DNA of 64,000 nt from Pseudocercospora fijiensis CIRAD86 (taxonomy: Eukaryota; Ascomycota; Dothideomycetes; Mycosphaerellales; Mycosphaerellaceae). A program made the translations under genes and the position numbers. Positions 32,516-42,954 of this stretch are shown here, piece after piece. The notes beneath the pieces are model-generated. The model was not told the origin of the DNA. It ran no database searches and saw nothing but the letters and a program-made list of their open reading frames with translations. The DNA is taken from assembly GCF_000340215.1 (NCBI RefSeq), contig NW_006921534.1:3781041-3845040 (forward strand). The letters run 5' to 3'. Positions within the stretch are counted from its first letter, which is position 1. Each line of letters starts with the position of its first letter.

Positions 32516-35355
32516 ATGCGTTCAGCACTGCTCGCAGCCGCCGCGCTTCTGCTGAGATCGACGAGCGCAGTCTTTGCTGACGAAGCCTGGGGCGTTGACT
32601 ACCATATACCCTTGCTGGGCCTGCCTAAAGAAGATGCCACCTTTTTCCATCAGCCAAATCCAGCTTCCCGGGCATCGCTCATCTACACACTATCTGAGGA
32701 CGGTGTGATAGGTGCAGTCAATCCTCGTGATGGCATATTAGTCTGGCGGCAGCAGCTGTTGCAAGGCGTCGGACCTGCCAATGCCAGCTTTCTGCGCGCT
32801 GGTGAGGGTCAGGATGTTGTTGTCAGCGGCATCGGCAACGACGTGTCCGCCTGGAGTGCTGCAGATGGCAGGTTGGCCTGGCATCGCAGTGTCAATGGAC
32901 GAATTGAGGATTTGGAGATTCTAGAGCTCAGCGATGGCCGAGAGACTCCAGGCGCCAAAGATGCCGTCGTGCTCACCAGCGGCGAACACCCCGTAGTCCA
33001 GCGCCTGGACGGCTCTTCGGGCGACATCAAATGGACTTACGACATCGACAGCGGAGACCTGCCGTATCAAGTTCTCACTTCATCGACTGGCATATACGGC
33101 ATCTTGCTACACAAGACCATGCTTGGCTACCTCAAAATCAAAATCATCACGCTGGATCCGGTCTCTGGACGGAAAATTGATGAGCATACGCTAAGCTCAG
33201 AAAGCGAGTTGGCATCCGCTGACACCATTGTATCTGTCGGGGCGAACTCTGCATCCCCCATAATCGCCTGGACCGACTCTGCTTACACTGTCCTCAAAGT
33301 GAACATCATTGGCACGAAAGGGGTCACATCTTTCAGCATCGATAAGCATGATGACGAGGCCGTGACTCGAGTGCGCCTACACGCACCATTCCACACCAAT
33401 TCTCTAGCCCATTTCCTGGTGCATTTCGAGACTGCGACGTCCCACTGGGCTGAGGTGTACCACATTGACTTGAGAAAGAACAAGGTGGAGAAAGCATATT
33501 CGCTGCCAAACATTGCTGGTCAGGGCTCGTTCTCCACGAGCAATTCCGATGCCAACGTCTACTTTACCAGGATCACGAGGGACCAAATTGTTACAGTCTC
33601 TTCTGTGTCCCATGGAGTGCTTGGAAAATGGGCTCTTGGCGACTTTGGAGTTGCTGCGTCTGGGAGTGAGACACTCGAGCCAGTGCATTCTGTCTCCGAA
33701 GTGTCCCTAAAGAATGGAGAGGTATCGGCCGCTCGTTCTGCGGTTCTCTTATCCACAGGGGATTGGGTGCTCATTAGGGACGGCAGTGCTGTCTGGAATA
33801 GGCCTGAAGTGCTGGCAAGCACAGTTTCAGCTGCGTTCGCCAATCCTGCTGAAGTAGAATCATTTGCCCAGGATTTGGAAATCGAGGCCCACAGCAATGT
33901 CATTGCTGCATACCTCCATCGAGTCAAGCGGCACATCCAAGACTGGCAGCAGGTCCCAGCCATCTTGAGCGCTCTGCCTCAGCGCATTACAAATGGTCTG
34001 TTCGGCACCACTGCGGAGAGTGGACTGGTTGGCGATGTCTTCGGCTTCCATCAAGTGGTAGCGTGTGCTACTCGGACTGGACGCGTTGTAGCATTGGATG
34101 CTGGAAGCGCGAATCGTATAATTTGGAGCAAGCAAGTCGTGAAGTTGCCTCCGGGCGAGCCATGGCGACCATCGTTCAAGTCTAGTTCGGCTGGGGTCCT
34201 GGTAGTGCAAAGCGAAGGAATGCGGGATTTGAGATTGAACGCCACAAATGGAGAGCCTGTAGCCATTTTAACTGCAGCAGAATCGCCGGTGGCTCCTGAG
34301 AGATCTGTACAATTTACGCTGCGAGACGGCGAGCTTTCAGCGACGAGAGCAGCCGGTGATGCCGCCCAAGCAATGTGGCGTTTCCTGCCATCCGAAGGCG
34401 AACGCATTCTATCTCTGGTACCACGTCCTGTGAATGATCCAGTGGCATCAATTGGCAAAGTGCTTGGAGATCGTAGGGTGCTTTACAAGTACCTGAGCTC
34501 CAATCTCGCATTGCTGATCACGGCGAATGATGCCACCCAAGCAGCATCCCTCTATGTTCTCGACACGGTCTCGGGTGCAACTCTATTTGCAGACGTGCAT
34601 TACAACGTGGACTTATCAGAGCCGATTCCAGCTATCATGTCGGAAAACTGGTTTGCGTACTCGTACACCGCTGACTCAAGAGATGGCACAACCAAAGGAC
34701 ATCATTTGGTTGTGGGCGAGATGTTTGAATCCTTGCTTCCGAACGATCGAGGCCCTTTGACTGGAAAGACTAATTCCTCCAGCTTGGGACAGTCTCCTGA
34801 GCCTTTTGTCCTGCTGCATTCCTACCAGATTCCGGAGCCTATTTCGCAGCTTTCGGTCACTCGCACACGCCAAGGTATTACTTCCAGGCAACTCCTGGCA
34901 GTGCTCGCAGATTCTGGATCAATTGTCGGCATCCCATATCCCGTCCTGGACCCACGTCGACCGGCAGGAAGAGATCCAACGAAGGACGAACAGCTTGAAG
35001 GGCTCGTCCGGTACACACCAACCGTCGAATTTGATCCGAAGTGGTATCTAAACCACAAGCGGGAGGTTTTAGGTGTCAAAAATGTGATCACCAGCCCTGC
35101 CCTGATCGAAAGCACAAGCTTAGTGTTTGCGTTCGGTTTGGATGTCTTCGGGACAAGGCTCAGCCCAAGTTTTGGTTTTGATATCCTAGGCAAGGACTTC
35201 AACAAGTTCCAGATGCTGGCGACCGTGGCTGCGTTGGCCGTTGCAACATTTGTAGTTGCTCCATTGGTATGTTTCAAAAGGCCTTATCTTAGTTCGCTGC
35301 TAATCTTCAGTAGGTCGCTCGCAAGCAAGTCAATACTCGATGGCAATTCGCTTAG
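32516..35355 (+). CDS. EMC1: ER membrane protein complex subunit 1 (EMC1), 930 aa
   Basis: Largest luminal subunit of the EMC insertase/chaperone in the ER membrane. Two exons, 32516-35266 and 35314-35355; the 47-nt GT-AG intron near the end leads to the last 13 residues VARKQVNTRWQFA. Ignoring this intron gives a different, unlikely tail. A signal peptide (MRSALLAAAALLLRSTSAVFA) is followed by AWGVDYHIPLLG and a PQQ-like beta-propeller (IYTLSEDGVIGAVNPRDG, GDIKWTYDIDSG). The conserved EMC1 C-terminal region (known as DUF1620) includes SNLALLITAN and LNHKREVLGVKNVITSPA. One transmembrane segment, MLATVAALAVATFVVAPLVA, precedes a short basic cytosolic tail. All expected parts are present and the length is normal. 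Confidence 0.95.
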
Positions 35356-35924
35356 AATGTCAGCCGTGAAGTGGAACGAGTAAAATATCCGCAGCAAGCG
35401 CCTCTTCCGGCTTTGATTCGGCCATTGTGGGGCCGATGGAGTTGAATGCCTGTGCAGCAACTGCCACTGGCAAACTTGCGTGCTTCAGAAAAGCTTCAGG
35501 TCAGCACGGGCAGAAGATGAGGATGTCGCGATGCCTATTTTGTCCAGACAGGACTAGTAGCGGGCGGCTTTAATGCCGCTGGACGCATGCTGACGCTGAC
35601 ACTAATCAAACAGCATCGGCGTGCTCTCTTGCATCTGCAAGGCTTTTCCTCTTTGGACCCCGACCATTCAGGATAGGCCCATAACGATATCCAAGAAGAT
35701 GCAGAAAGTGTTCATAGCATTTGATACTCCGAAGCTCACAGACTTGGAGTTTGATTGATGTCATCTCTCACTGACTTGTTCCTTATCTCCACTAATCGCG
35801 GAATGGTAGGGCCCACACGGCGCAACAATTCCCGACCATCACGACACTATATAGCGGCCGTCAAGACAAACCCCCCACCAGCAAAAGACACGAGACCAGG
35901 AAATCGTTTTTCAAATTATCGACC
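35356..35924. other. Spacer upstream of the SDR gene
   Basis: Contains the EMC1 3' flank and the SDR promoter. A 73-codon frame at 35755 overlaps the SDR start in another frame and is not called. Confidence 0.5.
35848..35855 (+). promoter_or_regulatory. Candidate TATA box of the SDR gene
   Basis: CTATATAG lies about 70-77 nt upstream of the SDR start codon, a reasonable distance for a TATA box with a short leader. This rests on sequence and position only. Confidence 0.4.
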
Positions 35925-36840
35925 ATGGCTGATCAGACCAAGTACACTCAAAAGCTTCAAGGCCAAAAGGTTCTGATTACCGGCAAGTGTCACTGAGCAT
36001 ACTCTTTGCAAGTCTCTTCAGATGGTCCATGCTGATGATTGAACACTAGGCGGATCTGCTGGAATTGGCTTTGGTGTGGCTGAGGCTTGCTTGGAGCATG
36101 GTGCGTACGACAACTATCTTCCAAGTCGAATCCGGACTAACAACTCTCCTCAACGAAAAGGCTGCACAGTCGTTATCTCGTCCTCGAACCCAGACAGGGT
36201 CCAGAATGCTATCTCCAAACTTCAATCTTCGTATCCATCAGCCAAAGACCGTATCAGCGGACACGCTTGCAATCTTGGGGATGAAGAGAAGCTTGAGTCT
36301 AATATTAGAGGCCTTTTCGAGAAAGTTGGCAAAGGAATCGACCATGTGATTCACACTGCTGGCGACTCCCTCGCCGTCCTCAAACTTCCCGATCTCGAGA
36401 TGGCAAAGCTCAAGGTAGCCGGTATGGTGCGGTTCTTTGCTCCCCTATTCATCGGCAAGTACGCCCCACAATACCTCAATCCAGGACCCAAGTCATCGAT
36501 CATCATTACTACTGGCGCTGTTTCTGAACGTCCTATCCCGGACTGGACTGTTGTTGCTTCTTACGCTGCTGGTCTCCAAGGAATGACTCGTGGTATGGCA
36601 CTGGACCTGCAGCCGATCAGAGTCAATCTTGTCAGTCCTGGTGCGGTGGATACCGAGCTTTGGGCACATATGAGTGCGGAACGAAAGCAGCAGGCCTTCA
36701 AGGAGATAGCGAAGAAGATTCCTGTTGGCAAGGTGGCGGTTGTGGAAGATGTCGCCGAGGCTTATATTTACTTGATGAAGGATAATAACGTTACTGGGGC
36801 AATGATTTCGACTTCTGGTGGGCATCTGCTCACCGGGTGA
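35925..36840 (+). CDS. Short-chain dehydrogenase/reductase-fold protein, 262 aa
   Basis: Three exons: 35925-35982, 36050-36100 and 36161-36840; introns of 67 nt (GC-AG, donor GCAAGT) and 60 nt (GT-AG, with GGACTAAC branch). The joins restore the cofactor loop TGGSAGIGFG and EHGCTVVISSSNPDR. A classical SDR body follows: HACNLGDEEKL, DHVIHTAGD, PKSSIIITTGAVS, and VNLVSPGAVDTELW, the last being the conserved PG motif. The Tyr of the active site appears in ASYAAGLQGMTRGMA, but the Lys four residues later is replaced by Leu. Thus the usual YxxxK pair is incomplete. Either this subfamily uses another residue, or it binds the dinucleotide without classical catalysis. The frame is intact, so loss by decay is unlikely. 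Substrate unknown. Confidence 0.88.
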
Positions 36841-37282
36841 GCTAAGCATAAACATCTTCTCCGACGCATGTGAAACAGGACTCGTGTCAGCATGAGTGAA
36901 TTGTGTCCATCACATGCGATTTACCATCAACTGAAAGCATATATAAGAGCTCGAGCTTCACTTCATTTCCCTTCGACGTATAAGTCTCGTGCTATCAATC
37001 TGAATTATCTGATGGCATTATAAAAGTGCCCGTTGAAAGGCTCGGCTCGCACATTCCGTCGGTGCGCGCACTCTGCACCCCGCCAAAGGACACACCAACC
37101 CTGAACACTCGACAGTTTGTTTTATACCTCTAAGTAAGAACGTTCACACATCACGCGATCTGCTAGCGTTTTGCATACGAAGGCGCCACCACTTTCCGGA
37201 CATTCTGGAACTGAACACCAAACTCCTCGAAAACCAGCATACCTCCACCCGATCTCACGAATCCTCGGCGACTCGAATCGAA
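36841..37282. other. Promoter and leader of the Tudor-SN gene
   Basis: Includes TATATAAG at 36940-36947 and ATTATAAAAG at about 37018-37026, both possible core promoter elements. Short frames are not supported. Confidence 0.4.
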
Positions 37283-39940
37283 ATGGCATTGCAAGAAGGC
37301 AAGGTCAAGAGCGTGCTCTCTGGCGACACTCTGATCCTGCAAAACAAGGCGAGACAAGAGCGCACAATCAGCTTGGCCTTCATCAACGCGCCTCGCCTGC
37401 AATCTGATGAGCCGTGCTCCTTCGAATCGAGAGACTTCCTCCGCAAGCTTGTCGTGGGCAAAATCATTCGATTCTCCGTGCTGTACTCGATCCCGCAGAA
37501 AGTTGGCGGAGCATCACGCGAGTATGCGCTTGTTCAACTGGCAGATGGAAAACAATTGCCTGACCTGATTGTGCAAGAGGGCTGGGCGAAGCTGCGAGAC
37601 GACGCCGACCGCAAAGCAGAGGCACCCCAAGCTGCAGAACTGCTCTCACGGCTCGAAGTGCTCGAAGCACAGGCAAGAGCCGATGACAAGGGAGTTTGGA
37701 GCCCAAAGCCATCGATCGTGAACAATGTGCGCGACTTGCCTGACGCCAAGGCTTTTGCGGAAGAGCACAAGAACCAGGCCATTGAGGCAGTCGTCGAGCG
37801 TGTGCTGAGTGGAGACCGCTTGATCTGCCGCCTCATGCTCACGCCGACTCAGCATGTGCAGACGACTGTGCTGATTGCAGGGCTGCGAGCACCAACGACT
37901 GCGAGAACGAACCCGTCGGACGGCTCAACCCAGCCTGCCGAGCCATTTGGAAACGAGGCGCAACAGTTCGTGGAGGATCGATTATTACAACGTGGTGTGC
38001 AGGTGCGCATACTTGGCGTTTCGCCCAACAACTTGCTTGTAGGTGAAGTGCGGCATCCAGTCGGCAACATTGGGGAATTTCTGCTCAAGGAAGGACTCGC
38101 TCGCTGCGTTGATCATCACTCGACATGGCTTGGAGCTGAGATGGGCAAGCTACGACAAGCAGAGCGTTCCGCGAAAGAGCGCCAGGCTGGTCTATTCAAG
38201 GGCACTAGCACCACACCGCGGGCTGGGAGCGAGCAAGAGGCTGTCGTGAGCAGAGTCTTTTCGGCAGACACTTTGTTCATCCGAAATAAGGCCGGACAAG
38301 AGAAGCGAATCAACCTGAGCAGTGTCCGCCAGCCAAAGCCAACGGACCCAAAGCAGGCCCCATTCAGCGCTGATGCCAAGGAGTTCCTGCGAAAGAAGCT
38401 CATCGGTAAGCATGTAAAGGTGACAATTGATGGCAAGCGACCAGCTACGGAAGGATACGACGAGCGTGAAATGGCGACTGTGTCGCAGAATGGCAAGAAC
38501 GTGGCTCTCATGCTCGTCGAGAGTGGTTACGCCTCTGTGATCCGTCATCGAATGGACGATGCGGACCGCAGCCCAATCTACGATGAACTGCTCGCAGCTG
38601 AAGAAGCAGCGCAATCCGAGCAGAAGGGCATGTGGGCACCGAAGCCACCGAAGGTGCAGAGCTACGTCGACTACAGCGAGTCTTTGGAGAAGGCTAGGCG
38701 TCAATTAACCATGCTTTCCAACAAGAAGAAGGTGCCTGCTGTCGTTGACTTCGTCAAGTCCGGCAGCAGATTTACCGTTCTTATACCTCGCGAGAATGCT
38801 AAGCTTACTTTCGTGCTGGGTGGCATTCGCGCCCCGAGAAGTGCTCGCGGACCAAACGACTCGGCAGAGCCTTTCGGACAGGAGGCCCATGACTTCGCCT
38901 CGAAGCGCTGCAACCAACGCGACGTGGAAATTGATGTGCACGATACCGACAAGCAGGGTGGCTTCATTGGGGACCTTTACATCAACCGCGAGAACTTTGC
39001 CAAGATTCTTGTTGAGGAAGGTCTTGCATCAGTACATGCATACAGTGCTGAGAAATCAGGCCACGCAAACGAGCTCTTCGCGGCTGAGCAGAAGGCAAAG
39101 GAGGCTAGGCGTGGCCTGTGGCAAGACTGGGATCCTTCGCAGGAAGCTGCTGAGAACGGCGAAGACTATGAGGAGGTCAACGGTACCAATGGTACCAATG
39201 GCGACGCAGCCTTGCAACCACGCGCGCGCAACTACAAGGATGTCACTGTCACTTACGTCGACCCGACCAGTGCTCGCCTGAAGTTGCAGTACATCGGCTC
39301 CGGACAGGCAAACCTCAACTCGCTCATGAAGGAGTTCGCTTCCTTCCACATCTCTCCTGGAAACAACAAAGGCCTCGATGGAGCACCCAAGGCCGGTGAC
39401 ATTGTTTCAGCCAAGTTCTCTCAGGATGGTGTATGGTACCGCGCACGGATTCGACGCAATGACCGTGAAAACAAGACCGCTGAAGTTGTATATATCGACT
39501 ATGGCAACTCCGAAACGCAGCCTTGGAGCCAGCTGCGCCCTCTTGACCAGGCTAAATTCGGACCGGATCGCCTGAAGGCCCAAGCAGTCGATGCCGCGCT
39601 TTCCTTTGTGCAATTTCCGACTGCAGCGGAGTACCTTTCTGAGACGGTCAACATGATTAACGACATCACGGTGGATCGTGAGCTTGTTGCCAACATTGAC
39701 TACACGGACACACGAGACAATCTGCTTTACGTGACGCTCATGGATCCAAAGTCTTCAACTTCGCCTACCGATAGCATCAACGCTGAAGTAGTGACTGAGG
39801 GTCTGGCTATGGCTCCTAAGAAGCTGCGCCCATTCGAGCGTTCTGCGCCTGAAGTTCTCGCCGACCTAAAAAAGCGAGAGGCTGAGGCCAAGGCTGACCG
39901 CCGCGGTATGTGGGAGTACGGCGACTTGACCGAGGACTGA
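37283..39940 (+). CDS. Tudor staphylococcal nuclease (SND1/Tudor-SN family), 885 aa
   Basis: Unspliced. Four staphylococcal-nuclease-like repeats cover roughly residues 1-145, 170-320, 325-470 and 490-620; each begins with a KSVLSGDTL-type strand (VERVLSGDRLIC, VSRVFSADTLFI, VDFVKSGSRFTV) and ends near a GLAR or GLAS helix. A Tudor domain at about 700-760 (DGVWYRARIRR, VVYIDYGNSE) is embedded in a fifth split nuclease repeat, which ends with RRGMWEYGDL. This is the SND1 architecture. The first repeats lack the catalytic Arg/Glu set of bacterial nuclease, as usual in this family. Roles known for the family are RNA binding, stress granules, decay of edited RNA and transcription co-activation. 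A short GTNGTNGD linker precedes the Tudor part. ATG lies in a good context (tcgaaATGGC). Confidence 0.95.
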   Translation: MALQEGKVKSVLSGDTLILQNKARQERTISLAFINAPRLQSDEPCSFESRDFLRKLVVGKIIRFSVLYSIPQKVGGASREYALVQLADGKQLPDLIVQEGWAKLRDDADRKAEAPQAAELLSRLEVLEAQARADDKGVWSPKPSIVNNVRDLPDAKAFAEEHKNQAIEAVVERVLSGDRLICRLMLTPTQHVQTTVLIAGLRAPTTARTNPSDGSTQPAEPFGNEAQQFVEDRLLQRGVQVRILGVSPNNLLVGEVRHPVGNIGEFLLKEGLARCVDHHSTWLGAEMGKLRQAERSAKERQAGLFKGTSTTPRAGSEQEAVVSRVFSADTLFIRNKAGQEKRINLSSVRQPKPTDPKQAPFSADAKEFLRKKLIGKHVKVTIDGKRPATEGYDEREMATVSQNGKNVALMLVESGYASVIRHRMDDADRSPIYDELLAAEEAAQSEQKGMWAPKPPKVQSYVDYSESLEKARRQLTMLSNKKKVPAVVDFVKSGSRFTVLIPRENAKLTFVLGGIRAPRSARGPNDSAEPFGQEAHDFASKRCNQRDVEIDVHDTDKQGGFIGDLYINRENFAKILVEEGLASVHAYSAEKSGHANELFAAEQKAKEARRGLWQDWDPSQEAAENGEDYEEVNGTNGTNGDAALQPRARNYKDVTVTYVDPTSARLKLQYIGSGQANLNSLMKEFASFHISPGNNKGLDGAPKAGDIVSAKFSQDGVWYRARIRRNDRENKTAEVVYIDYGNSETQPWSQLRPLDQAKFGPDRLKAQAVDAALSFVQFPTAAEYLSETVNMINDITVDRELVANIDYTDTRDNLLYVTLMDPKSSTSPTDSINAEVVTEGLAMAPKKLRPFERSAPEVLADLKKREAEAKADRRGMWEYGDLTED

Positions 39941-42900
39941 ATTACATATCTGTATCATTATATCTGGGCATGAGCACGAAAGGGTAGGATAAAAGCTATT
40001 GGTTGCTCTTGCATGGTGAGTTGAGAGCATTGAATTTAAGCAAAGTGCATGCGTTGCATAGCGACAACTGTAGCATATGAATCGAAGGCTTCATGATCCG
40101 TCAGCCCAGTTTCGTGGACATCGCTCACATTCGCTCACCGAGTCGCCTCACCTCACTTGGGTATCACTCCTCTTAGTTCCTGTCCTCATAGACGGTTCAC
40201 GTAGTTTCAAATTCGGTGATCAAGGCTAGGCGCTGGATGGTCAGACTGGGGACTCGAATAATACAAATGGATAATATGGCCGAGAACTGGCGAAATCCCA
40301 TACTTGACACGATAGGCCAGATCTACAATCTTTTCTTCAGAGGTGGTGTTCTTGCTGCCCGATACTCGAGCACCACTAAACTGATCGATCATGGCCTGTA
40401 GATCAGACAATGGAAGCGCGTAAGGAGATCTCAGAGCTTTGTGATGTTTCAAAAAATGCCCGGGTGAGCTGGAGCTGCGGCCGCACATCTCGGATGCTAG
40501 CGATTCTTTCGATCCTACCGGTGTATTGGGGGCTACTGACGTCTTGGAATGGCAGTCGCGCTGAGTCCTTTTGAGGTGGAAAAATCTTTTCGGTGCACCG
40601 CTTTTTGGCAACACCAGGTCTAGAATACGGCTGGTGCGGATGGTTTGGTCGAGAATTAATAGGTAGCCAAATTATGAAGCTGGAAATTTTGGAGCACGGA
40701 GGATGTGGGAATGGTGAACTTCTGAGTGTTTTTTTTTCATAATGCTTTGCAAGACCGGCATCCCATCGTGCCCATACAGATCAGGCTGTTGTCGTCATTT
40801 TCGTGATATAGTTGCAATTTGGCGTTTCTGTTTTTAAGCATATCCAGTGGAACTAGAATACATGTAGTGCTGTCGCAGTGTCGCATGGTCGTCATCTTGC
40901 TTGCTCGGGCTTCTCACACATTTCATCTTGAAATTCTCGCACCGTTTCGCAACTCTGAAAGGGCGTTCGAGAATGACAGGCCTTCGGTGTGTTACAGCGC
41001 AGTGCTTGCAGACCGGGAGGGATAGCAACCGCCCTGCAGGTCAGCTCTCAATAGTTGCATTCGTGTTGACAACCCATCTCATTTACGTTGGCACAAAGCA
41101 CGTTCCACTTTCCGATCGTAAACATGCTAGACGACTTGTGTTCCATTTTGCCTTAGTGACGTTGCAGTAAAGGCGAAGCGTGCCATACTGTATACACGTG
41201 CCACGAAGGATGCGGCCGATCACACGGCCCGAGGTCTCACCTCACGCGTTGCTTCAAGCTACATGTACTTTCCTTTCCTTTTCGCAGCTCATGACATTGT
41301 ATGGCCCACCTGCTGAACGTAGTCCGAGATGGCTCATCAGCACTTTGACCTGTTCGAGGTTCCCTTGATGAAGGCATGTAACACCAGATCCGTGCCCAGC
41401 GACCTGCGAACTAAGCGTGTCCCAAAGCACATCGACCATATCAATCCCCTGGAACTCAGATCGATGACGAAAAATCATCCTCGACCCCGGAAAGCGAGAT
41501 ATAGACCAGAATACATTGTCAAAGAGCTTGGAGCCGGGTAGAGAGCAGGCAGATTGGACGAAGACCTTTGCCAAAAGTCGGAAGCTGGACTGTAAGCATG
41601 AGGCACGTAGCTTATCTGCTTTCAAGTGGTGCAAACATGCTGGATGACACGATATTTGTGAGCTTGATGTGCTTGCCTAGCGGAAGTGAGAAGCGCACTC
41701 TGAGACTGCTCAGGGCTAGCGGATGGTAGGAATATGCGTGTTCCTTGCCATCTGCTCGAATGCGAGATCGTGAAAGCTTTGGTAGTGCAGTTGATATGGT
41801 GAAGGGATGTAATGGGCATGGCGACCGCGGCAAGAATGGATGGCAGTCAACACTCACATGCATGCGGCAACGGTCACGCTGCACCTGTCCGAGACAGGCA
41901 ACGACGATGAGCCTCGACTTGGACATTGGCGCACGGCACGCAGGCGGGGGCAGTTTCGACTGATACTGATGAGCGGCGATAGCGAAGAGGGAGCGCGCAA
42001 ATGCATAGATCAGTGCTTGCCGCGTCAGAGAGCGGATTGCGTCACGCCAAGGCAAGAGCGTTGAAGCGAAGGCAAGTAATAAATACAATTATTTCCAGCC
42101 AAGCGCACTCCGGTCATTTGGCAAAGTCCGAGGTCTGGCGTGAAATCCCCCACGATCTCAACATTCGTGAAATGGCGATGGAACCTGATACACGCGCTTC
42201 AGAGAACTTCAACTGGGAGCTGCAAAGCTCACCACGCTCAGACTTGGCTGCGGGCGAATTGTTGAAGGCAGGAGCAGGGCACTCACGTTTTCGATTGGAC
42301 TTGACCACCAATCAACATGACAGAGTCAGTGGCATGGCGACTCTCAACGCAACGTCATCACACAAGGTGCTCGGACACGCAATCAGCTTCTTCGGGAGTC
42401 AAATGAAAACCCCTGGGAGCAATGTCTGCGGGCATGGGGATCCAGTTTTCGATAGGGCTTGGCACAGGTGCAGCGCGTCGCCGACGATCTGGGAGGGCTT
42501 GCGGGTCCGTCACTGGGAAACCAGAGCCCTGTGCTGGACATGGCATCGAGGTGCCTGCCGAATCTTTTGCTTCATCATGCGCCACTGCCCTCGGTAGAGG
42601 GCCGTCACTCGACTACCCGCTGACTAGCCTTCGATTCATAGCTTACCCGAAACCCGCTCTTGACGATGTTGAGGGTTCGATCCCTGGCGATGGCGTGGCA
42701 TGATTGTTCGCCGTTTGACATCAGACTTGTCAATTTGCTTTTCCCCTCCGGGGATCGAACCCTCGAAGTCATAGTCAACAGCGCTGGAACATCGGACACA
42801 TGCTTGTGCATTCATAGACAAGTCTCGGTGCTCAATCCAAATCATGCATCATGCATCAATTGCTGTGCAGTGCTCTGCCTCCCTTTTTGTGCTCAGCAAG

Positions 42901-42954
42901 TTTCATCAGGCAGTGATTTTACTATTCAAGTCCGCCTTGCATAACTATGCCTCC
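39941..42954. other. 3-kb intergenic region
   Basis: This is the largest gene-poor stretch outside the transposons. Base composition is normal and there is no RIP signature. It holds many frames of 60-200 codons, the longest with ATG at 42001-42597. No family, splice pattern or repeat supports a gene. A tRNA-like inverted repeat lies near the right end and is listed separately. Confidence 0.5.
42660..42779. repeat. Inverted repeat with tRNA T-arm-like arms
   Basis: GAGGGTTCGATCCC at 42671-42684 recurs as its exact complement at 42751-42764. Similarity extends outward as TTGACNATG on one side and GG on the other. The motif resembles the T-arm/box B of a tRNA, but neither copy has a matching acceptor or anticodon arm, so these are at most tRNA-derived relics. 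Confidence 0.55.

Noticed and set aside
35267..35383. Read-through C-terminus of EMC1 (955 aa)
   Set aside because: Splicing a 47-nt GT-AG intron gives the usual basic tail right after the membrane helix; the read-through tail has no resemblance.
42001..42597. 198-codon ATG frame in a large spacer
   Set aside because: No homology, no splice context and mixed composition; a frame of this length is possible by chance in GC-balanced DNA.
42710..42800. tRNA gene on the minus strand
   Set aside because: A T-arm-like motif is present, but no acceptor pairing, D arm or anticodon arm could be drawn.
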